Below, one piece after another: positions 11,331-22,683 of a stretch of DNA of 64,000 bases. The notes beneath the pieces were generated by a model. It saw nothing but the letters and a program-made list of their open reading frames with translations, had not been told where the DNA came from and did no database searches. A program made the position numbers and the translations under genes. Location of the stretch: contig RCTD01000027.1 of the NCBI GenBank assembly GCA_014898415.1, forward strand, positions 434,001 to 498,000. Direction: 5' to 3'. Source of the DNA: Stromatinia cepivora (lineage: Eukaryota; Ascomycota; Leotiomycetes; Helotiales; Sclerotiniaceae). Numbering within the stretch: the first letter of the stretch is position 1; each line of letters opens with the position of its first letter.

Positions 11331-13394
11331 TCAATACATTGTATCTTCCGTGCTTTGATCGATGGTTACCTATATCTATAAACTGCAGCGAATACAGTCA
11401 TCTTAATAGTGTTAATGGGACATTTTCTAATGGTAAGGTGGAAGATGCGGCGCCTGGCAATCAACGGCTAGTTTTATATTAGGAGGATTTAATTCTTCAG
11501 GCAAGAAAGGTTCCCCGGTGGTTTTTGAAATTGAATTAAAAGGCGTATGTAGTTTAAATATATATCCCACACTCAAATGAAGTCTCTCTTGACCTTGAAA
11601 ATTAACACTGTCTAGGTATAGTTAGGCATATATGTCATAATGAATGAAAAGATGTCAGAAAATGACAGTGACGTGATTAGAATTTGGATTTGTTTTCACA
11701 GCGCTATTCCTTCGCCCTCGCTTAACAAACATTCCTTTGTCCAAACTCAAAGTCAATTGCAAGGGCCAAATCGATTTGTTATTCACATCTTCCGTGACCA
11801 TGCATTGAAGTGTTAGCTACTTTAATCAGCGGAATCCTGGCCGCATCGCCCATACAAAAAAAGAGTCTTGGCACAATCCGCAGTTTTCTCATGGCAACTC
11901 TGGGCGATGGTCCAGCAATATCGACGCCAAGGCCTGTGGGTGGTTGAAGATACCGGCTTAAGACCTGCAAACTGTTCGCAATTGCTGCTATATATCAAGA
12001 TCCATGAGCGTGTGATCTCTAGTCAAGAACTTCATTTTTTTCCCCCATAGGGTGGGATTAAAGTGTACAAAACATCAGCGATATTTCTGCGAGCATACGA
12101 AATCGCCACCAGATCACATTGGTAAATTCACCTTGCGATTCTCTATACGTACATACGATATTCCTGAAAAGAGGCCGCTTGAACGAAGGGTAAACCGGCG
12201 TAATGGTATTTCGAGTGAATAAGCTTCATTATCAGTCGATTCCTGCAAATCATATGCTGATCACGCTCAGTACCTCGAGAATTGATAGTGGCAAGCGCCA
12301 CTAGTAATTATAAGTACGAGCAATCAAAGTTATCAAACTTAGCGAGAAGTGAAGTAGTCAAGCTTGATTGTTGAGTATTTTATACCTGGACCCTTATATT
12401 ATCACATGCAAAATTTGGAATCTGAAATGTGTTGCTGCAAATAATGGTATGTTTGAAGATTAATCAAAACGCATTTCAGTTCTTGGGCTTCCGTATAGAT
12501 GGATGGATCGGTCACAAAGACATTAGCTCCATTGCTATGAATGTATTCATTTCATTGTTTGAGCTGGGGCTGGTATGATTGGATGTGCAATTCATCATGA
12601 TGTATCCATGATGCATAGCTCAAATTTTTCAAAAGGCGAGCATGCAAATATGACAGGAGAAGAAGATAATTTCTATTCTAGATGATTTGGAGGGTCTGAT
12701 GTCGAGGATCCTTCTAGTTCAGCTGTCAATTAGCTCTACTAAGGCAGGTGGATGAGATGGAATGGAGTTCTCTGTTTTTTTAATATGTGCATCTTGATCC
12801 TTTTAACTATTATGCAAGAATCCAAATTCGTTGAGTTTCCAATTTGTGAATCTTGAGAGTTTGTGAAGGATATTCTATTTTTTGCGCTCGTTATTAATCA
12901 TATATCTAGGGCACAAGCACCCTTCAGTGAAGCTATCTGACTAGGATGTAGAAAATGGAGAGAAAGAGCTATCCTCGTCGATTTTACTATGCTGATTTGA
13001 AACCCGGAGTCAAGGTGTCGCCACCCTTAGAGCGAGGTAACTCGAGGGGCTTAATTGATCATTATAGTATAAGCGTTTGACCTCAGGGCTTCATCGATTG
13101 AGCTATTGTCGGTACTTTCTCTCTAGTACAGAACAATTTTGCTTCAAATTTCAGATCACAATAGAAACTGCTGCATATATTCAACTCGCCAAACGTTGGT
13201 AGCAATGGGCTTGTATTTTCATATCTGACTTTATATCATGATAATGATATGTTTTCGAGCGTTTTTTGACGTAGACGGGGTGTGATCACACCCTGACGGC
13301 GTTCTTAAGTGTCTCGTGAGATCGAAGTCCCAAGGTCTCAAATAAGCCGGAGATTATTATAGTATAAAAAGGACACACCATCTCATCTTCCCGG

Positions 13395-15060
13395 TCAACT
13401 CTTTCAGGACTTACTTGCATGGTTCTTCGAAGGATTTGGACCACTTTTCCTAATTGGTATTATTATCATTTTTAATTCCTAGGAACCTCTCGGAGACACA
13501 CAGCGCATCAATCTAGCACTTGCTATTGTCCTCCTGGCCATACTCTTTTGCACAGGAAACCCCCAGCACTTGGCACGACTGGTCTTCATCCAGACTTATG
13601 ACTTCAATCAATAGCATGTTACCCGACAATTGTTTGTTATTGAGAGATGAAGCCCGAGTCATTGTCATCGATGCTATATTCGCCCTTAAGCTTGGGACGT
13701 GCTTTATGTAGAGGCTGGCAACAAGGTTGCTGCTGATGTGCGATTTGGTGAAAGATCTTCAGATGCGAAGTTTGATTGTTCTATTCTAATAGGTAATGTT
13801 CCATGAAGCTTTGCAACTTTTTGATATTAATCGATAGCTTCGGCGAATGACTATTGACTTCCAATCCTGGATTAGTGGATAACTCAGATGAAAATTGTTT
13901 AGAGACATAATTTATCGGACTGCAGAGAGCTCATCGAATTTTTGGAAAAAGTATCTATATCGTCGTTGCGACTGAGGATACAACGATTCTTATGATTGAA
14001 AAACTTCCGTCGTTTCAACTTTGACACGAGTTGGGATCCAAATAGGGGTCCCAACAGGTCAGAGTTACTGGAAAATTTTCTCAGACCGCTCAAGCAATGT
14101 CCATAGAATGTAGAACCATTACTAATCCGGCAAACTTGGTGAAAAATGCCTCTACCCCGTCGCTGTCGCGGAATAACATGTTCTTCACTCAGCTTTTCCG
14201 TCTGAAAATTAAAAGAAGGATACAGCCATCTTTCCTCGAACGAAATCCATCGTTCTTAGCGGGCCAGAATGATTTTTGTCAATGACAACCATTGGGAACA
14301 ATTATGCAAATATGATGGAATAGTTCTTGCTCTCACAACACCCGAACATATGCTATTAATACTCCGAGAATCAAAAGTGCGATAGAATTTCGTGGTGACA
14401 AGTGATGGTGGTGATATATCTTTTTTTTTCAAAACCCCTGATATAGGAATTGCCCTCGGAAATGGTTCAGACATAGCAATTGAGGCCTACTGATATGGTT
14501 CTCCTCGAAACATTTGATGCTGCTTGTCGAGGCATATCAGTCTGAATGAGTGGTTTTCGATAGTTTGAGAAACTAGTGTTTTTTATTACTTGCTGGATCT
14601 TTTTCTGAGCTTTAGCCTGTTATGATGAATGTCGCGTTTGGTTTACCCCAGATATTCTTTGTTGGCCTTGTTGTAATTTGTGTTCTCCCCTTTTCCCCCT
14701 CTCCTCCCTCATCTAGAACCTGTTCTCTTACCTCTGAGCAATGCTTTAATCTAATGGCTCTCTGCACCTTCCCTCTCAGTATCTTCCATCTTCCACCAGC
14801 ATTTAACAAAGCAGCTCAAAATCTATATATTTTCCCAGTCATTCTTTTCGGATTAGTAAAGGCAACTTTCTGGCTTTCTATCTCAATTATGGAGTTTCCG
14901 GGCACAAGTAGTGTACCTGCTGAATACTTTTCCTACTAGCGACTTTTGGGCCGGGCATTTTGTTTTTGGATGAAGAAACAAAGTGCGGGATAAAGAAGTG
15001 GCTGCGGAGATGGATGGGCATTAGCTTGGTGAATGGTAGGAGGACATCCGAAGGGAAGAT
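13395..15060 (+). pseudogene. Broken fungal P-type cation ATPase (Na+/K+-ATPase-like)
   Basis: Translated fragments in shifting plus-strand frames follow a P-type IIC/IID ATPase from N to C. They include FFEGFGPLFLIG then a stop then EPLG (13.42-13.5 kb), HDWSSSRLMTSINSMLPDNC (13.58-13.64), WDVLYVEAGNKV and SSDAKFDCSIL (13.70-13.79), and IVVATEDTTI (about 13.95). Then come HWEQLCKYDGIVLALTTPEH (14.29-14.35), DIGIALGNGSDIAIEA (14.44-14.49), YLLAGSFSEL, stop, PVMMNVAFGLPQIF (14.59-14.66), SSVPAEYF (14.91-14.93) and GPGILFLDEETK (14.95-14.99). Several Trp codons are now TAG, and there are multiple frameshifts. The gap between the two halves is much too short for a complete catalytic domain, and I see no DKTGT phosphorylation motif. 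The gene is dead. The order and spacing leave little doubt about the family; the exact subfamily (K+/Na+ pump) is inferred. Confidence 0.85.
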
Positions 15061-15426
15061 GGGTGCTGTGATGGATTGTAAGTATTGAAGGGGTAGAGAA
15101 CCTTGAGATGACAAGAATCGCAATGAAATAATGCCTTCTTTATAGTACAGGGGTTGGTCGTTGGGTACGGAAGAACGTCTAGATTCTTGTCCGTCTCATC
15201 ACATCTCGACTGCTATTTTTCACCCATCGCCTCAATTGCTACGCCATTCTATGCACGAGTACACAATTACGAGAAAATATACCGGTTCTCTGTTAGAATA
15301 CTGAGGTTGTTCATCATTAAGTAATGACGAGATCAAGAATCATGTTCCGATAGTTGCATGATTCCATCCCAGAACTAGTAAAGTAAAGTATCAAACAAAC
15401 TTGAGATGAATGAAAATGAGTAAGAA

Positions 15427-15590
15427 TGAATAGAGGATGTGATAACATCTCTCTCTTTCTTGATGGCACGTTCCAGTGGACTAGAGTTTCCCCCTATATA
15501 AAAATGAATCAAACTAAAATGAATTAAACGCGTGATGAATCCTTCTCTTCCTTGATAGTATGTCCCAGTGGATCAAATATCCGTTCGCAC
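15427..15590. repeat. Diverged tandem duplication, about 94 bp
   Basis: CTTGATGGCACGTTCCAGTG at about 15,459 and CTTGATAGTATGTCCCAGTG at about 15,553 lie in alignable flanks, about 94 bp apart. It is an imperfect duplication between the ATPase relic and the next minus-strand gene. Confidence 0.4.
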
Positions 15591-15734
15591 TAGAGCTTAG
15601 CTTAGGAAAACAGATATGATAAATAAGAACAATCCTTCCTATGACAATTCCCGACCTAAAAAGATCACGCAAATCTGCCAAAATCCTATTCCCCAACAAA
15701 CGATAGTATTCCACAAAACTGCTGGTCGGCTTGA

Positions 15735-16273
15735 TCAAGCCCTAGGCACAAGCTCAAGCACAAAGGAGCCATTCATCTTCTTCTCTGATACCGGCCGACC
15801 TTCTGTTCCTTCCATCCTCCAAGTGGCGTCATGTAGTCTGCTAATCAATAGCCCGATCAACAACATCCAAGGGAAGATGACGAAGAGATAGATATCCGCC
15901 GGAGCAGCGACCTTGATCCAGAAATATATCGATGCGCCGAAGGCAAGAATGAACATCGGGGCATGTAGTTTCTCATATTTTCCAACGTCGTAGATCCGTG
16001 CTACCAAGCCGGCAGATATGCAGATGGAAGCTTTTATCACAAGCTCTGATGCTTGGATGTCGTTGTCGGATGGAGGTGCGAGTATTGTGCTGATTGAGGG
16101 GTTGTTGGTGATGAGGTGAGGGAGACTCCATGTGTTGAGGAGCTATGGGAACATTAGTTTTTGTCTCGCGGTCTATGAGAGTACGCCGAACTTACTCCTT
16201 CGTGTTGACTTAAGCTAAAGCGAGTGCTGATGATGAGCGACCCCGTCGCGATCAGAAAATCGAAAAGCTTCAT
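15735..16273 (-). CDS. Small multi-pass membrane protein, unknown function
   Basis: Two exons (16273-16196 and 16142-15735) give 161 residues. The 53-bp intron has a GTAAGT donor, an ACTAAT branch point and a TAG acceptor, and the join is in phase 0. The product starts MKLFDFLIATGSLIISTRFS, a hydrophobic segment that may be a signal or first membrane helix. Three more hydrophobic segments follow at about residues 67-82, 93-110 and 114-135. The C-terminal 25 residues are polar. I do not recognise the family. The clean splice structure and long open second exon argue for a real gene. It lies in an otherwise relic-rich neighbourhood. Confidence 0.65.
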
Positions 16274-16545
16274 TGATGCGAAGCAAAGTTTCTTGCCGAG
16301 CTATTGTGCAGTTTCGGTGATGCTTTTGCTCGTATGAAAATCGAAAGCGATATGGATAGAGATTTCCTTAAAGACTGTATAACTCCAATTATTGGGGAAG
16401 AAGAAGTAAAGAGATGGGATATATACTCGAAGGTTACACCCCTAGGCTGTGCAAATGCATGGGACTTTTGGCTTCGGGTCCACGCATATTCTCAAGAACT
16501 CTGCCTTACGCTTCCGAACTCATGTAGGACCTTGGCACTGCTCTC

Positions 16546-16580
16546 GAATCATTCGAATCATTCGAATCATTCAAATCATT
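16546..16580 (+). repeat. ATTCGAATC 9-bp repeat
   Basis: About four copies of a 9-bp unit, the last slightly changed. The surrounding open frame (Asn-His-Ser run) is probably not coding. Confidence 0.6.
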
Positions 16581-16989
16581 TATTTTTCGAATCGAGATGT
16601 TGCCCAAGGCCAAAAGCCTTGCTGGATTTAAAGTCATCTTCTCCCCAATATTTTTACCATCGATTTACTTGATACTCAATTGATGAATATCACAATCTTC
16701 AACTCTGCACAAGGTGTTCCCTTCGTTTTGTGTACATTTCATCCATTTGATACAGAGAGTCAAATATCTTAATACGAGTTCCAACCCCTAGTTACCAGGG
16801 CCCAAATCGTTTGGACGGGGTGCAGTCGTTTCCTTGCCTTCCCTCCCCTATTGAATCAACTGCTGAGGCGTAATCATACCCTTGTGCCTCCTTTAACTTA
16901 TGGATATCTAATTATACAAAGCTGCAGAACATAGTCGTTGAAAACAAGAATTTCATCAATCCATAACCACACCACATCAAGTCATCGAC

Positions 16990-17292
16990 ATGGACACGGA
17001 CGCAATCTTTGAAATGGAAGTCCTTCCACAATACCATACCCAGCATGGGCCTCAAGGTCCAACAATTTATTGGCAACGATGCAGATACAACATCATGGCT
17101 CCACTAAGAGCCTTCTGGAATATGAATTCTTTATATCCTTTAGGAGTAACAACCTTTTTGTACTTTCTGGTAGTCAACGGGCCCTCGGCTCCTAGATTCG
17201 ATATCCTCACCCTTCATGAAACTCGTCAAGGATGCCTCATTTTGATGTGCGTGCCAAATCCAGTTCATATATCTATGGCTAATAAGCAATAG
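16990..17292 (+). CDS. Possible hypothetical protein or 5' exon
   Basis: An open frame of 100 codons begins MDTDAIFEMEVLPQYHTQHG and has one hydrophobic stretch (YPLGVTTFLYFLVV). The sequence is not low-complexity, but I recognise no family. It could be a separate small gene or an upstream exon of the 17,349 gene: a GTGCGT donor after residue 85 could join in frame to a short exon containing NCKVC. Evidence is weak. Confidence 0.25.
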   Translation: MDTDAIFEMEVLPQYHTQHGPQGPTIYWQRCRYNIMAPLRAFWNMNSLYPLGVTTFLYFLVVNGPSAPRFDILTLHETRQGCLILMCVPNPVHISMANKQ

Positions 17293-17348
17293 CATGTTGT
17301 TTTCATATTATATCCTTTTCTTGCAACGTCTACACGCGATCGGGAAAA

Positions 17349-17735
17349 ATGAGCAATTGCAAAGTGTGTAAGTTGTACTCGCATACTATATATTTCCAAC
17401 ATCATAGCCCGCACAGCCTAACACTCTCCAGTACATTTCTAGGCTGCGTGGTTATCGTTGGTCTTTTCGCTTGGTCCTTCCAGGACAGCATCAAGTCCGC
17501 GATTGAGACTGAAAGATCCGAACTATTACCTGAGGCAATCAAGCAGATTCCTGTGGCCTTGACATTTCTTGTTGAACTATTGGAAAACATTATTATATGT
17601 GTGCGCGCTGGGTGGGATAACGCGGTACTCTGGCTTAAGTTCCTGATTGCTAAAGCTCAGGCGAAGTTCTTGGGCATACTTGCTGAGTTGACGAGACGCA
17701 TTGGTTACGTTCCTGACACCCACAACGGACTCTAG
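17349..17735 (+). CDS. Putative 103-residue membrane protein, unknown
   Basis: Exons 17349-17367 and 17443-17735 join across a 75-bp intron with a GTAAGT donor, a CCTAAC branch point and a TAG acceptor. The total length divides by three and gives MSNCKVCCVVIVGLFAWSFQ and onward. A hydrophobic helix near the start is followed by an amphipathic charged region (KSAIETERSELLPEAIKQ), a second hydrophobic segment with NIIICVRAGW, and a basic end. I do not recognise it. The true start may lie further upstream. The intron signals are the main support. Confidence 0.4.
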   Translation: MSNCKVCKLYSHTIYFQHHSPHSLTLSSTFLGCVVIVGLFAWSFQDSIKSAIETERSELLPEAIKQIPVALTFLVELLENIIICVRAGWDNAVLWLKFLIAKAQAKFLGILAELTRRIGYVPDTHNGL

Positions 17736-18429
17736 AAAGATACTTGATGAACGTGTAGAAGAGTGGAAATGGGATTAATGCACATCTACACGGAGCAGGA
17801 AGACCTCATTGAAAGGCATTATTGGCAAGGCTAGTGGTTGGGGTTCGAGGATACGCATGTGCTGCATCGAAATTGTAATGAAGGGTTTTTGGATTGGGAT
17901 CAATGATTGGAATGAAGGAAATTTTGACGGAATAGCAGAGGAGGATTTTGAGGGGCTAAGGATGGTTCTTTGATTATTCATGAGTTACTGACATGCGAGG
18001 CTTTTGTTCTGTCTTATTGTATTGTTGCTGCTGTGGTCGATGCTTTGAGACTATCTCAGCCCCACAGAGTCATATCAATACAATATAAACATATTTTATC
18101 TACAATTATGGCATACTACCGGTGATTAAAGCTTTGAGAGCGTTCATGGCAAACCTTGATCTTAAACTGGTCTTGTATACAATAACTGACAGGTTTCGCT
18201 GTCCGCCAAAGATATTCTACCTGAAAAAACGGTGCTTTCAATATTCCGGACTGCATCAAACATTAGATCCATCTTGATATCATTCTATATATCGCAATGA
18301 TTCTACAGATTGACTCGAATATGAACGCTGAACAGGCTTGAAATACTGAGTTTACTAGAATACATTCAAAGATACATCAAATTTTACACATTGAAAGCTT
18401 TCAGATCTAGCCTACTAACCTACTGGTTC

Positions 18430-18818
18430 GAACTATCGAATACACTGCCCAAAGAACCTCACAATTCGTCTTCGGGAGTTTTTTTATAACAGAACAGATA
18501 ACTGCTCCCCCGAAAATACCTAATTGCATGAACTATTCTTGGAGAGCCTCAAGAATCCACCTTCGGAACTTTTTTCGCAACACAACAGATAAATGCTCCT
18601 CAAAAAGTACCCCATTGCATGAACTATTGGATGCAGTGCCTGGACAGCCTCAAGAATCCGCCTCCGGGACGTTTATTGTAGAACAATAGATAATTGCCCC
18701 TCCAAAAATACTTCACTGCATGAACCATTAAATACAGTGCTTGAAGAGGCTCAAGGATCCACCTTCGGGACTTTCATTGTAGCACAACAGCCAACTGCTT
18801 CCACTAGAATGCCCCACC
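18430..18818. repeat. Diverged 101-bp tandem repeat, about four copies
   Basis: Copies begin at about 18,448 (90 bp, shortened), 18,538 (101 bp), 18,639 (101 bp) and 18,740 (partial), with the end of a further copy at 18,430-18,447. Each carries the landmarks GCCTCAAGAATCC, a CTTCGGGAC-like core, ACAACAGATAA, TGCTCC, and TTGCATGAACTATT. Copies differ by scattered substitutions. No reading frame stays open through all copies, so this is probably a non-coding minisatellite. Confidence 0.8.
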
Positions 18819-19232
18819 CGTTCGTACTTCTGAACAAAGAGCATTACGTGTACAAGACTCGTACAAGGGAGTTCGGTATCACCAATAAGAGCCACAACGG
18901 TTATTTCACTCTTGGCAAAATCGGTGAGTTCTGCACTCTGTTCACTTGATGGTAAGACTACCAGACGTTCACCGAAATAGTTCTGCGCCTTCTGATGGAA
19001 TGAATGGATGAGATCTAGATCCATGACGGTTTATCTGTCCCAATCATTATAACATCTATTTCTCTGCTAAAATGAGCAAGGCTTCATCGTACCACATGCC
19101 CTCCCTCAGGGCTCCTTGCCCGATATCTCAAGCCCGAAGGACTTAGAGAACTTTGACGGCTACCTTGATTTGGAATAGATACTTTCAAGTTCAATTCATA
19201 ATTAGCCAGTACTGTGAGGTTTTCCCTGCTAT

Positions 19233-19820
19233 TTGCCAATTTCATCGTCGCGCCTCTCCTCAACCTATATGCTAATACATCGACTTAGCAGCTGGCAGGC
19301 ACCCGGCAGGTGCCCCTTCATAGCAGTAGCGCAGCTTAACAGTTTAGCCATTACCAACGATGCCTCGATAACAACGGGTATTAAACATCTCATAGCGACC
19401 GAGGATAATCGATAGAACACCACCGCAAAAGAAGAGGAAGAAACGCACATTCAATATCGAATTATCAAGCACCTAGATGCATACCTCCCTAGCTACCACG
19501 ATTGTCTTCGAAATTATGACCCGCAAATTCGATTAAAAGCGAAAGCAAAGCATCTTGATGATGAATTCTGCGAAGTTGACCCTGGTATTGAAGAAGGCGA
19601 CGAGAGTCATCTCCTAGGAATTCAGGTCAGGCAACCTTCGGGGATAATGAACCCATCATCCATCCTTTTTCAGAAATCGAACGTTAATCTACAGCTACGC
19701 CAAATCCATCAAGTGCAGAAGCGACACCAAGATAAATTACCTCGAGATAATCCAAACAAACCATTTCCTGTACAGCAACCTGCTGTAGTAAGTTGCGCGT
19801 CCCGCAGTGCATGGGAATGA
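19233..19820 (+). pseudogene. Interrupted open frame of unknown family
   Basis: One frame is open from 19,233 to 19,412, broken by TAG at 19,413-19,415, then open again for 134 codons to the TGA at 19,818. The second part has gene-like composition, for example RIIKHLDAYLPSYHDCLRNY and FCEVDPGIEEGDESHLLGIQ. No splice signals remove the stop convincingly. It may be a decayed gene or transposon fragment. I recognise no family, and the pseudogene status is inferred. Confidence 0.3.
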
Positions 19821-20668
19821 CATGAAAGTAGGGAAGACCCGACATTAGCCTGAGTTTAAATACATATATCCATTCTGCATCATCGTATTGGGCATGTCCA
19901 AGGTCGATTCTCCTGTGGTGTTTGCGGCATAGTTTACTCGAAGGTATTGATGTTAGGATAGAACATATATTGCGATACGACAACGTCGGGAGTACATGGA
20001 GAAGAGGTGTGAGTTGGAAACGAGGTAAGGATTTCAGAAAATACACGAAAGAATTTCATCATGAGGATATTTATTCTGTCTACCTCCAGCGAAGATCTTT
20101 CGAAATGTGCTACCTGCTCTTGTATTTCTCGGGACGAGTACGATTGCGCACAGTATACCGCGGGGAAAAAAAGTTCCAGGAAATACTCTCCCGGTCCTCA
20201 AGCTTCTCTTCGAAAAACAAAGTAAAGATGGAAATTCTCAATCAATTGCCCGCACTGCAATTGTATACTAGGATACTTTGTGGAGAATAGATGTTCGTTT
20301 GGGATGCGGATAGTTAGAACAAGTTGGACATTGAAAGCTTTGGAATTGAACGCTAGTCCGACGTGTTGGAGACTGGAGAGTTCATGAATTGAGTAAAGAA
20401 ACATGTGCTTGTATAGGATGTGTGTGATTGCGTACGCTTATATCAAGGAGTGAAAAGAGAGAGCATGATGTTAAATAATTCAGACTGAAGGGAGGACTGA
20501 TATATATGAGAAGAGACGAGATGAGACAAAAAACTAGATTGCATCCAGGCCGTGCGAGTCCTGGATTTTGTTTCAGAAAGGATTGTTGCATAGGATATCT
20601 ATATACAAGAAGACCATGTAAAGCTTCATTTCAGATTTGTGTGCCATTACCGAACATTTCCATCCAAC

Positions 20669-22135
20669 TTAATTCTCAAAAACCTTCTTCTCAAAGTTGA
20701 CATTGGCGGATTGTTGAAGGCGATTGATATACTTTTCACCCAAACTAGATGGAGTATAGATACCACCTGACAACTTGTGGTCATCTCGAAGTAATGAGAT
20801 TGCGCCTTGAGCAATCAATATACCAGTTACTATTCCACATTAGTCACCTAGAAATATTCCGGATCATACAAGTCCACTTACATCCATAAATTGGACCTCC
20901 ATAATATTCTCGACAAAAGATTCTTGGAGGCTTTGATTGGCCATTATCGGGTTTAGCAATGACTCGAAACTCAACTCGATCATTCTTTGCTTCCTCTTTC
21001 GTAGCTCCTTCTCCTGGCTGATACACATATTTCCTAGCCGTGTGTCTGAAAAATGGAATTGCCAAGAATAGGCCACCAAGCATGAGCCCCAAGTGTATTG
21101 CGAAAGCAGTGAAATAGTTTCGTGCTTTCATATATTCCTCAACTTTGAAGTTCGGACCATAGAATTGCTTCTCGCTGGACAATCCCCAACTTCGATGAAT
21201 GATGGCTAAATCGGTCGATCCTGCAAGGGAAGTGGTAAGAATCCCCAAATCGGGAACTACTTTGATTCCGGTAAGCTTGGTGATGAGAGATGTGGAAGGG
21301 CGAACTTTTGGTCCGGGTATTGGGGATAGAGCATATGGAGTCATTGATTCTTTGAGCTGCTTGAGACTGAATACTTCCAAAATTGTAAATATTGTTTCCA
21401 AGGTTCCTCCGGAAGGTCTTGATCTAAGAGATGTTAGTCCATGGCTGGATGATTCTCGGCACTATATCCTACTTCATCTCATGTAAAGATACGATAACCT
21501 CATCAGTAGGTGCTGATAACTTTTCTCGCACAGCATCAACAGCATATCGGGTAATCAAATCCGGTAGGGCAGATTCAATACCACATTGAGGAATAAGGAT
21601 TGCACCACTGGCTTTGGCGGTGCTTTCATACTTCTTGATCATCTTCGCCACCCATGGTACTTCTCCAGTAACATCAAAATAATGTGTTCCATTCTCGGCA
21701 CAAGCTTTGAAGCAAGGTTCGCCATGAAGAGCATAAGGACCGACTGTTGCCAAAATAACCTTTGTCTTTTTGGCCAATGCACTGAGCTCGGTATCATCTA
21801 AGTTACAGATTTCGATAGCTATATGATGTGATGTGTAAGCTAATGATTGTGGCCGAATCTCCACGATATGCAATCACTTTGGTAGCCCCCACGTGATATC
21901 AAGGGAGCAACTGTTGGAATCTTAATTAAGAATCTCACACACCTGGTTGTACCCTATCCGGATTCAGTGCCTTGCACTCGGCTGCAACTGCTTCCAATTT
22001 CGTGGATGAACGTCCTGCCAAAGCCCATCGAAGATCTGTAGGTAAATGTGTGGCAACGTGTTCCGCTGTAAGTTTTCCTGTGTATCCTGTGGCTCCAAAG
22101 ATGACCAATTCGTATTCTCTGTCGTTTGAAGACAT
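20669..22135 (-). CDS. Saccharopine dehydrogenase-like oxidoreductase
   Basis: Four exons (22135-21943, 21818-21473, 21423-20882, 20829-20669) give 413 residues, the usual size of the SCCPDH family. The N terminus has a Rossmann dinucleotide-binding loop, GATGYTG, at residues 14-20. It is followed by family motifs: AGRSSTKLEAV, ATVGPYALHGEP, CAENGTHYFDVTGEVPWV and CGIESALPDL. A hydrophobic helix around FAIHLGLMLGGLFLAIPFF suggests membrane or lipid-droplet attachment, as known for this family. The C-terminal part has YYGGPIYG spliced to LTGILIAQGAISLL. The physiological substrate of these fungal homologues is unclear; it is not the lysine-pathway enzyme itself. It is divergent from eL43, 548 bp away. 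Confidence 0.88.
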
Positions 22136-22683
22136 GACTCTTTATATGAGAAGATAGGAATCAAAAGAGAAGAGGAATTATGGCTGGATTATATGTATTT
22201 GAACAAGATGATAAATGAAATGAATACTCCTCGTCAATACAATGCTTTACTACCAGTCTCAAGTCAGTTAAACATTGATTCTAGGCCGATCGATAGCTGC
22301 TTTCTTACCGAGGTTTAAGCAGGTTTTGAAGTTTGGAATCTCCAATTATGAATATCCTATTTGTAGTTAGGAAAGCTTGAAGGTTGTGAAATAGAAGATA
22401 TAATATATAATATCAACTGGATATAAAGTATCAATTTCTGTATATGCAATATTAATATTCACTGATGTAATGGATATATTGGACATACAAGGTAATTACC
22501 GGTAGATGACCTAATACAAAGATCATGTGATGTGAATGATTCTGAGAGGTTCCATTAAGGACTAGCGTAATGGGGCTATTAACCGAATCCCACACGAATT
22601 TGACCAAAATAATTCCCATCAAGTACATTGCGACACAACTTCAATTTCCTCATCACCGTTCATCAACGCAAAATACCGCCAAG
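22136..22683. promoter_or_regulatory. Divergent intergenic promoter, oxidoreductase / eL43
   Basis: A 548-bp gap between opposed start codons. The half near eL43 is AT-rich and then pyrimidine-rich just before the start, as often seen at ribosomal protein genes. The assignment is inferred from arrangement only. Confidence 0.45.

Larger units (their letters stand above)
8634..13394. other. Gene-poor region downstream of histone H4
   Basis: Nearly 5 kb with no supported gene. It holds strongly strand-skewed G- and C-runs (9,640-10,345), two short repeat pairs (8.77/8.94 kb and 11.06/11.26 kb), and otherwise unremarkable sequence of normal GC. Open frames are short, low-complexity or on implausible strands. 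Confidence 0.55.
17736..20668. other. Gene-poor stretch with tandem array and broken frames
   Basis: No intact gene is supported. The stretch holds the 101-bp tandem array and the interrupted frame at 19.2-19.8 kb listed separately. The remaining open frames are short and unlike any known family. Confidence 0.5.

Noticed and set aside
11779..12050. Overlapping small frames on both strands near 11.8-12.05 kb
   Set aside because: Both are about 60 codons with no family resemblance. Being open on both strands in a normal-GC stretch is not enough evidence.
16304..16672. 122-codon open frame on the plus strand
   Set aside because: It starts in the promoter region of the minus-strand membrane gene, includes the ATTCGAATC repeat as an Asn-His-Ser run, and matches no known family.
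18415..18445. GGTTCGAACTATC resembling a tRNA B box
   Set aside because: No matching A box, anticodon stem or acceptor stem can be folded around it. It is part of the 101-bp repeat region.
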